Source of the DNA: Smittia aterrima
Lineage: Eukaryota > Arthropoda > Insecta > Diptera > Chironomidae
Reading direction: 5' to 3'
Length of the DNA stretch: 64,000 bases
Assembly (NCBI GenBank): GCA_033063855.1
Contig: CP093831.1
Coordinates: 434,001 to 498,000 of the forward strand
Shown here in pieces: positions 11,891 to 20,500 of the stretch; the stretch's first letter is position 1; the number at the start of each line of letters is the position of its first letter. Under the pieces are notes generated by a model. The model saw nothing but the letters and a program-made list of their open reading frames with translations. It was not told the DNA's origin and did not search any database. The position numbers and the translations under genes were made by a program.

Positions 11891-13149
11891 CAGCTACGTT
11901 AGAATCCTAATAATATGCAATTTAAGGAAAAGAAGTGTTACACCTTCACAAAACTAAATAGGATTTCAGTAAAATTAATGAGAAAATAATTCTTGTGCTA
12001 AACAAAATTGATCCAATCCAATACATTTCTCCTAGAAGAATTTAAATTTCTTTATATTATGAACAACTTAGATTTCCTGTTTCTGCAAATCATTCCACAA
12101 CAATGAACTTTTGCGGTCACGCGACTCATCCTGTTGTAAAGTTTGTCGACGCGATTCACACAGTTTTGCCTAATCAATTGTCGGCTATTAGAGAAAATTT
12201 TTATTTGTTTTGATACACAAATTTACAAATCATTTTATCGTATTTCCTCTCGACCCTCTTTAATCGCGCGGCGTTAGTCGACAAGGTCGTTCGGATGTGC
12301 AATCGTTTGCTTGTTTCGAGTGCACAAGGGAAGCGACGAAGGGTTTGAAGAGTTTTCTACTTCCGAATCGCTCGAGGGTTCTCGTTTGATCTGATTCAAT
12401 CCTCGAGATCATCAGCGTGGAAAATTATAAATTGATTAATTGGGTATTCGGAAAACTTTCATGTTAATCTCATTTGAGTTGTGGGAAAAAACAACATTCA
12501 TTATATTTCAATGATTGTTTGCGGTGCTTTGCAAGAGATTAATGTCACATACTTAAAGCATTTCAAATTCCACAAGTCACGTGGCTGTTCGTTTAAAGAG
12601 AAGTTTTCAAGTCGCTCTAAAGTCTGCAAACAAAGTTTTGTGTGTTCGTGACACGTTCATTTATCGCTTTGAGTTTTCTTTTTGTATTTTGTTCAACCAT
12701 CATCAACAGACGTTGAATGCTGCGCAGAGGGGTATGAAAAACAATCAGAAACAGACGATGTGCCTTGTAATTTGAGTGCCAGCATGAAGTCAAGTTATCG
12801 GATATCTTGGCCATTCGATGCAGGTGATTTGCAAAAAATTGATAAGTTTATAAATTTGGTTTAGTATAATGCAATTACATTCCGAACATTGCAGAAAATT
12901 TCTCGAAGATGCTAATTTGTTGTTCCTTAATGAAAGGTTACGATTGAAAACGACAAAACTTCACCCTCGATTGATTTCAATTTTCCGCTTTGAAGGGTCG
13001 ACACGCGATTGGCGTATGTCTTGTTGGTTGAACATTTGTTTTACTTTCAAAAACATCTAAAAATAATAAATATTGAAAGTGAGATAAATTATCTTCATTA
13101 AATTTCTTTTTATTGCACATTTTGATTTTGCGATAAAATTCGTTTAGTT
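11626..13149. other. Spacer between the tail-to-tail bHLH copies
   Basis: Holds the 3' UTRs of both copies (AATAAA at 11654 on the plus strand, and its complement at 13109-13114 for copy B), the long tail repeat 11740-12387, a diverged tail relic at 12865-13040 and unique sequence in between. An exon-like open segment at 12711-12822 (CAG acceptor before, GTGATT donor after, four Cys in its peptide) has no partner exon that I can find. CACGTG E-boxes occur at 11783-11788 and 12578-12583. Confidence 0.6.
11740..12387 (+). repeat. bHLH tail repeat, copy 1
   Basis: About 650 bp immediately downstream of bHLH copy A. A complete, very similar copy in inverted orientation lies at 15700-16353, and a partial diverged one at 12865-13040. 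It has no terminal inverted repeats or target-site duplication that I can see, and no intact open frame shared by the copies, so it looks like a segmental duplicate of the bHLH 3' flank rather than a transposon. Confidence 0.85.
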
Positions 13150-14182
13150 TTACATTTGCGGTCCCATAAACTGAGATGAATCTGCTCCAAGAGCAAGAGT
13201 TGTCAGCAAAGTTCGGCCTGGATGAACTCCAAGTTTTTGCCAATTGATCCAAGATAAGCGCGCAATTAAATCTACAGGGAGAAAGTTTGATTAAGCCTTG
13301 TTTTAAGGTCGTAATTTTAAATTGATTTTCTTACCGCTTGTGTTCCAACTTGAACGATCCGCTTTGATTTCTCCTCTTAAACACTTTTCAACATAAGTCA
13401 AAGGATCGTAATCGGCTTCCAGAACTTCTCTCAATAACGCAATATAAGCAATTGCGAGCTGTAAAGTGTCAGTCTTGCTCAATCGCTTCTCATAAGGAAA
13501 AGTCGGAACATGAACTCGAAGCTCATCAAAAGCTGAGTTGATTGAGCTGTCAAAAAAAAATTGTTAAGGGAATGTTCTCAATCTTAAAAGTTTACTAATA
13601 AATACCCATTTGGTGCTGACCTCATTGTTCTCTTTCTTTCGCGAACAGCGCTGTGCTGTCGACTATTCTTTATAGGACCGCCAAAATTGTTTAAGGATGA
13701 ACTTGACGATGTTGAAGTCGCGGGAGCGTCGGAAATTTCTCCAGCGTGTTGTAAGAAATGTTGATGTAGCTTAAAGTTGTTTGGATTCATTCTCAAGTTG
13801 CTGTTTCCCGAGTGATTCCCATTCGAAGTCATTCCAAGACTGTTGAGGGCGATCTGATTCGTATTAAGTTGATGATGATGGTGGACATTGGCATAAATGC
13901 AAGACGGCAAGTCTGACATTGCCTCATCGTCGAAGTTATGAAATATTCCACCCAACGGAGGTGATGACGAAGAGTCCGGCAACTGATTTCGATTTAATTT
14001 TTCCATTTTCAAAAAACTTTAATTTTTACAGAATTTTCACAAAATAATTTTCACTTCCGGACAACAGAAAATCTCAATTGGAAATGAGTAGAATTTTCTT
14101 CTGAGCATGATTGAGAAAGTATTCTTCATACAGCCATTGCAGAACATTCATTGCAACATCAACATCGAGCATAACTCCGCCC
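12865..14182 (-). repeat. Inverted duplication, right arm (promoter, bHLH copy B, partial tail)
   Basis: Reverse-complement partner of 10580-11890. It contains the same promoter-proximal sequence (14007-14182), gene copy B, and a tail relic at 12865-13040 that stays alignable to 11740-11890 but has accumulated substitutions, including loss of the CACGTG site present in the other two copies. Confidence 0.88.
13150..14006 (-). CDS. Fer2: 48-related bHLH transcription factor, copy B (Fer2-like paralogue)
   Basis: Three exons on the minus strand: 14006-13621, 13546-13335, 13271-13150; 239 aa, same intron positions as copy A. Exon 1 differs from copy A by two substitutions and a small deletion (NQASSGN shortened to NHSGN). 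Exon 2 differs inside the bHLH: helix 2 reads [13 protein letters not shown] where copy A reads [13 protein letters not shown]. Exon 3 is the most diverged ([11 protein letters not shown] against [12 protein letters not shown]; end QFMGPQM against HLMGPHI) but stays open. The gene is intact and looks selectively maintained, not a pseudogene. The start ATG at 14006 matches that of copy A. Copy A keeps the family consensus in helix 2, so copy B is probably the derived one (inference). Confidence 0.82.
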
Positions 14183-14437
14183 ACAAATTACACTCAAGTA
14201 CTGTGTAAGCAGAAACATCGAAACATTCAACATAAAATTTATGCTGAAATACCAATCGTAAAACTTTTTAATACTTGAGTCATCCAAATCTTCGACCAGA
14301 CGGCCACACAATGAAACGCATTATCAACATCTCATATTCATAAACTTGTTTTATTCGCATCGATTTTATTAGTTTGTTGATCAGTTGAGGTTTGTCGTTT
14401 AAGCTAAAAACATAAATAAGACAAAAAATAAGTGAAA
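14183..14437. other. Short spacer before the SDR gene
   Basis: About 250 bp between the bHLH copy B promoter and the SDR start codon. It must serve as a divergent promoter region for both. No motif recognised. Confidence 0.45.
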
Positions 14438-15565
14438 ATGGATTTGACAATAATATTTAGTCTCTTCATCATTGGAGTGTTTGTTCTCTCCCTGATTATA
14501 GCGTGGATTATTCGTGTTTGGCTTAAATACACTAGCGCAGAATTTAAAGCAAAGGTGAGGACGAATTGCGCAAGAAACATTTTTGTGATTGCTTTATTAT
14601 GATTGTCAAGGTAAACCTTTCTGGTAAAACTGTTTTAATCACTGGAGCCAATAGTGGAATTGGAAAAGCAACTGCTAAGTACATGGCAAGGAATGGAGCC
14701 CGTGTGATAATGGCTTGTCGTAATATGACCACAGCAAACAAAGCTCGAGGTTCGTTGAAAGTTTTATGTTTACGCAACTTTATTTAAATTAGCCGACTTT
14801 GACTTTTAATCAGACGAGATCGCAGCTGTGAGTGAAAATAAAAAAGTGATTTTGCATCATCTGGATTTATCATCATTTCATTCAGTTCGAGAATTCGCAC
14901 AAGCGATTATAGAGACTGAGCCGAGGATTGATATTCTAATTCACAACGCCGGTTACGGAGGAATATTTGGAAGATCTTTAAGTGCTGATGGAATTGAATA
15001 CACCATGGCTACAAATCACTATGGACCGTTCTTGCTGACTAATTTATTAATAGATTTACTAAAGAAATCAACACCTTGTCGCATCGTTATTGTAGCTTCA
15101 AAAGCTCATGCTGCCTCAACTTTCAATCCAACAAGACCTTTTGATCTCAATCCAATTGGCTATTTGCTTCCAATGGGAGTTTACAATAATTCAAAGCTTG
15201 CCAATCTTCTTTTCGCATTTGAACTCGCACGTCGATTAAACGGAACAGGGGTCACAGTCAACGCTTTGCATCCAGGAACGGTCGACTCAAACATTTGGCC
15301 GAATCAAACAGTTTTATTGAGATTTTACTCGGCAATTATCAAAATGTTCGTTCGAACTATTTACGAAGGAATACAAACTCCACTACACGTTGCCCTATCA
15401 ACTCAACTTGAAGGTGTCACTGGCCAATACTTCCGAAATTGTCGACCTGCTAAGACAAGCAGTAAGGCTCAGAATATTGATTTTCAAAAAATTTTATGGG
15501 AAGAGTCAGAAAAAATTGTTAAACTTACAACAAGTGACCCGGTGATTATTTCAAGTCGACTGTGA
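14438..15565 (+). CDS. Membrane-anchored short-chain dehydrogenase, retinol dehydrogenase 11-14-like
   Basis: Three exons: 14438-14554, 14611-14749, 14814-15565; 335 aa. Family: classical SDRs of the RDH11-14 type, NAD(P)H-dependent oxidoreductases of retinoids, steroids or lipid aldehydes, anchored in the ER or mitochondrial membrane. Seen: an N-terminal hydrophobic helix at about 3-27 ([20 protein letters not shown]) encoded mostly by exon 1; cofactor motif TGANSGIG at about 47-54; CRN after the second strand, typical of NADP users; LDLSS; IHNAGY; catalytic YNNSK; and the HPGTV loop. All catalytic residues are present and the length is normal for the family. Exon 2 starts with V directly after a CAAG acceptor. 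AATAAA lies at 15593. The exact substrate cannot be told from sequence. Confidence 0.88.
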
Positions 15566-16420
15566 AAATATTTCAATTCAGAAGAATGCCAAAATAAACT
15601 TATACTTTTATACAACTTTCGCTTTATTTCCTAAAATAAGATAATGATCAAAAGAGATCAATATGTTAACTTTCATCGCATTTGAATGAATTAATTTTTA
15701 AACGAGAACCCTCGAGCGGGTCGGAAGTAGAAAACTCTTCAAACCCTTCGTCGCATCCCTTGTGCACTCGAAACAAGCAAACGATTGCACATCCGAAAGA
15801 CCTTGTCGGCTTACGCCGTGCGATTAAAGAGGGTCGAGAGGAAAAGCGATAAAATGATTTGTAAATTTGTGTATCAAAACAAATAAAAAATTTCTTTAAT
15901 AGCCGACAATTGATTAGGCAAAACTGTGTGAATCGCGTCGACAAACATTGCAACAGAATGAGTCGCGTGACCGCAAAAGTTCATTGTTGTGGAATGATGT
16001 GCAGAAACAGGAAATCTAAGTCGTTCAAAATATAGAGAAATTTTATTTCTTCTAGGATAAATGTATTGGATTGGATCAATTTTAATTTGCGCAAGAATTA
16101 TATTCACAATAATTTCACTGAAATCCTTTTTGGTTTTGTGAAGGTGTAACACTTCTTTTCCTTAAATTGCATATTATTAGGATTCTAACGTTGGTGAACA
16201 CATTCTGAGGATGCTAATTTGTTGATCCTTAATGAAAGGTTACGATTGAAGCCGACAAACAGTTTCCCCTCAATTGATTTCAATTTTCCGCTTTGAAGGA
16301 TCGACACGTGATTGGCGTTCGTCTTGTTGGTTCTACCCATTCACACGTGCACATTAACTTCTTCGTGAAAACAGATTTATTTTATTTATTTCTTTATGCT
16401 AAAACCAACGAGTTCAGAAT
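15566..16420. other. Spacer between convergent SDR and unknown gene, filled by the third tail repeat
   Basis: Contains the SDR poly(A) signal at 15593-15598 and the inverted tail repeat 15700-16353. Two minus-strand open frames here (95 and 92 codons) fall inside the repeat and are not conserved as frames in the 11740-12387 copy, so they are not called as genes. CACGTG sites at 16305-16310 and 16344-16349. Confidence 0.6.
15700..16353 (-). repeat. bHLH tail repeat, copy 3 (inverted, no bHLH gene attached)
   Basis: Reverse complement of 11740-12387 with scattered mismatches and short indels over about 650 bp. Unlike the other two copies, it is not next to a bHLH exon 3. The SDR gene and bHLH copy B lie between it and its best match. 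It is closer to copy 1 than the relic beside copy B is. Confidence 0.85.
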
Positions 16421-17058
16421 TTAAACTCTGTGAATGATATAACTCGTCTTTCCATCAATACTTTGGTGCATTGCCATGATTTCTATGTTTTTGTTAGGAA
16501 TGCCGTACATGTGATTTGGTGTGACATATTTGGGAAAGTAGGTATCAAGAAAAATTTGACCATCATGAGAACGACCAGAAACTGTTTCTCTATTGGATGT
16601 AGCTATTGATTCAGTTGGCTTATTACTGCCGGGTTTTGATCTAATTCTTGACTTTGGTTTTGCAATCTTTCTGGATGTTACGCTCTGTTTTTCATTGATA
16701 ATTTCGGCTCTTGGTGTTGGAGTACCTGTCTTTCTTGCCGTCTGTCGTTTGACTCCCTCATTTGAACTTTCTTGGTTAATGTTAGGAATACTTTCTGTTT
16801 TTACTTTAACCTTGTCATTGTATGAAAGTATTCCGTCATGAAAGAATTCCACCTTTTTCAAAGGGCGAGAAGATCGACGAATAGGTTCCGAAGCAACATT
16901 GTTTTGTTGTTGTGCCATTGCTTTTGATGTTGAAGGAATATTTTTTTCGTTAGCAGGATTCTGAAGTATTCCAATGACATAAACAAATATTTTCGAAAAT
17001 AGGTAAAGTTTACACTTACGGAGCCACTGGCGATTAATCCATTATTATTGGTATCCAT
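16421..17058 (-). CDS. Unrecognised basic 192-aa protein
   Basis: Two exons on the minus strand: 17058-17020 and 16960-16421, joined in phase 0 by a 59-bp intron with GTAAGT and a TTCAG acceptor. I do not recognise the family. The protein starts MDTNNNGLIASGS, has an Arg/Ser/Lys-rich patch RRSSRPLKKVEFFHDG at about 40-56, a long polar, basic, probably disordered middle (repeated Arg/Lys with Pro, Ser, Thr) and a less polar C terminus (DGQIFLDTYFPKYVTPNHMY, about 142-161) that may be the conserved part. The composition suggests a nuclear or chromatin-associated protein, but that is a guess. The 3' end abuts the tail repeat. The 5' end faces the myosin gene 520 bp away. Confidence 0.65.
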
Positions 17059-17579
17059 TTATTAAATCAAAAATTAAAAATTTATGTTCGACTCGAGTCG
17101 CGAGTCTTCCTGTTTTGTTTACAAATTTTCAACAATAAAATCTTCAACAGAAAACTTAGATTTAAACTGCCTCAGAGTTGTTTCATGAACTCGCCCTGAA
17201 CGTTTTCCAAAAAACAAATTCTTTGGCATAAACAAGAAAAAAAAAATTCATTTAAAATTGGATTTTGCTTGAAATCCTTATCATATTTGTAAAAGTAAAA
17301 AAGTAGATAAGAGTTTTGTGCATCTTCGATACGTTAACAATTCGGTGATTGTTCAGTGAAACGCGTAAATTCTTGTTTTCTTTTATATTTCTTGTCCAAG
17401 TGGATGACCTAACTGTAATTAAGTTGAGTCTCTTCATAAATTGCGACTCATCGTTCCCGATAGTCGTTCTGTATTGTGCGTCACTCGACGATGGTTTATT
17501 TATAATTCGCGGTACCGATAAAGTTGTGTGCTAAGTCGCGAAAATAAAATCGATAAATCAAGAATCCGCCCATGGAAAA
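17059..17579. promoter_or_regulatory. Shared divergent upstream region (unknown gene / Mhcl)
   Basis: A 520-bp gap separates two start codons facing away from each other, so both promoters and 5' UTRs must lie here or the transcripts overlap. No TATA box or clear initiator was identified. Short open frames on both strands are not supported. Confidence 0.4.
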
Positions 17580-20500
17580 ATGTTCAATTTTATGGGAAAG
17601 AAGGAGAAAAAGTCCCGCAGCAAGGGCTCGTCGAGTACTGGCGGTGAGGAGCTTGAGAACGTCGATAAGTTAGAAGAAGTTCGTCGTAGTCTTAAGATTC
17701 GATCTGGCAAGCGGAAAGAGAAAACTAAACTTCCATCGGGAATCACTGCTGACTACAGCTCGGCATTCTTCGCCCAGCTTGATGTAGATCGCAGTAGTGA
17801 ACTGGACCGTGGCAACGAAGAAGTAATTTCAGGGAACACTACGACAGTTATTGATCTTAACAATGGTGATGTCTACGAGCGCCATCACCACTTTACTACA
17901 AGTGCTGCTTCCAATTCAATGGTTTCTGCAACATTTATTTCGCATTCCGATAACAGCTCAGATAATTCTATCAACTTTCAACCAACAAAGCCCACGACAC
18001 TTCCGCCTGTTCCACCAAGAATACCAAAACGCGGCATCCTCAAAGGATCGAAGACGAGTTTACTTAACATTAGTGATTCAGACTCACGTGCAGTGCTTAT
18101 GCGTAACACATTGCAAAATGAGCGTTTGAACGATGAGGTAAAACAAAAACAAGGAGAAAGCATATCACCTCTTGATTCATACATTTTTTCTTCTTTTAGA
18201 TAACCATCAACAATCAATTATCTCCGAATTTCAATGTAGGTCATCACTTGAATATAACGACTACTCCATCACCCTCAGCTGAAAGTCTTACCGATACCAC
18301 TAACTCATCATTCGCAACGCCACCATTTTCTTTGAGTCCGGTAGGAGAATCACAAGGTCTTTACAGTTGGTCTCGTATTCAAAATTTCGACGACGTCAGT
18401 CTTCCACTGCCGGCTATAAAGCTCGTGCAACTGCCGCCACCAAGAGAACTTTTAATTACGCGAAGAAAAACGCCAACGCAAGACTTTGGTTTTAGTTTAC
18501 GCAAGGCAATAGTGCTTGATCGCTCGGAATCGCTTTTTATTCCAATTTCGCGTTCGGTCATATTCGCGGAACCTGGCACATCAGCAGGTAACTCGACTGG
18601 TTTGCTTCCGGGTGATCGTCTGATTAAAGTGAATCGCCAACCAGTAGAAGATCTTGCTCGCGAAGCTATCATTGAAATGATTAGAAAAAGTGGTGATAGT
18701 GTTTGTGTTGAAGTTCAGCCTGTCGCTGAGCTCGTGGAGTTGTCTCGACGCTGCATGCCAAAAGAAGACTTAAATCAGGATGAAATTGATCGATCGGCTC
18801 AAGTTTCCGATTGCAACACACTACGCAGAAGTGCCAGCAAGCGGTTCAAGTCACATGTAAGTAGATTGCTTTAGTATAAAAAAGATAAACTCGTAAAGAA
18901 TTCTTTCGACTCCAATTATTTGCGGTTTTGAATTGTGAAATAACACAGATAACGTGAAGTTCGCAAAAAAGCCATAAAAATGACAATCGCGAACGAATTT
19001 CCACGTCGCTTCATCAAATGGAGCGTGAAGAGTTTATTAAGAAAAGTTAAAAGTCTAACGGTACCGATCAACAATAGAATTAAACAAGCTGAAGATGTGT
19101 AAACATCAGAGGGTACGGCGATGAGTAAAGTAAAACATTTTTATATCACTTTGGGCTTAAAATAGTTAGTCGCGGTTCCCTCTTTTAAATGACCAGAGAA
19201 GTTCAATTACATTTTTTTTTCGGCAAAAACTCTGAATACAATCGACTTGAGAGAAAATAAGACGATGGTTGAATAATTAAATTGCAACCTATACGCATGG
19301 ATTGTAGTTTGGCCTAAGCAGCCTCAGACGTCAAAACTTTCAAAATGTTTCGTATGAAAAACACAAAATTGAGTACAGATTCGTCGAAATCACAAAAATC
19401 TTGGTCGAACGTGAACCTCTTGACTTGGCAAGACATCGTAGGGTCGCAGATAATCGAAGCTGAAGAAGTTGCTGAAACATTTGTAAGTGATGTTCTTAAA
19501 GACGTTGAAAGATTTGTCGATGGACGATCTTCATGTTCCATCATTCCATTGAACAATGAAGCTGCAGACTTAGAGGTTGTTGAGGATAAAAGACTTTTAA
19601 ACTGGCAACGATGGATTAAGATTCGCGAAGACGAAAGTGGCAAGATTAAGAAGCTCACTTACCGTCGTCGACAAGAAATGCTTTTAAACTCTAATCCGAA
19701 TGACTTGCGCAAGATCTTGAATCATACAGCAAATATCGAGAAGTCAGTAAGCGGCTTCGGAACTTTAGACTTCTGGAAGATACCCGAGAAGTCACGCAAA
19801 GACTTGTTCCTGACGCTTCCCAAGTCGCATAAGTTTGTAACGCCATTCGAAAATGTTTACACGCAAACACCCGACTTGATTCTCAGAGAACAAAGCATCA
19901 CTGATGATAAAACACCTCCAACGCTTCTGAAATTATTCGATGAGAAATTTAAGAAAGAAACAAAACTCTTTCTTCCACAATTGGAGAAACTTGCTTTGAA
20001 GGGAAATGATTTCTCAGATGAAAGTGACGAAAAACCGCAAGACATGAAAAAGACAGCAATTAAATTTAATGAAATTAGGCAGAGCCAGAAAATAGAGAAG
20101 CCTCAAGTTCTGTTAATCGAAGGGATCAAAGTTGACAAATATTTCCCCCATAAGAATGTTCTTGTTGATCTCACGTTTGAAAGTCACGAGATGAAACGAG
20201 AAACAAAGATTTTGCGACTTGCAAATTGCGGTGAAATCGCTATGAACTTGACTTTTAAACGAGCTGAGAGTGAAGATGATTATTTACCGAAAGTATTCTT
20301 TTTCAACAAATTTTCTTTCCGACTCATTCCCGACGAAGTCCTGCTCATTCCATTTTATTTCTTCTCAAATCAAACTGGACTTTTTCGTGAGACTTGGATT
20401 CTTGATTGCTTTCCTGAAATCAGTCGTCAGTGTCAGATTTATGTGAGCTTACTTGGTCATACGAAGGCACTCAACATTGAAGAAGAGTTGGTCGAGATTG

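Noticed and set aside
11740..12387. Tail repeat as a transposable element
   Set aside because: No terminal inverted repeats, target-site duplication or transposase-like frame seen, and all three copies lie around the bHLH cluster.
15666..16152. Two minus-strand open frames of 92-95 codons in the third tail repeat
   Set aside because: The equivalent region at 11740-12387 does not keep these frames, so they are not conserved coding sequence.
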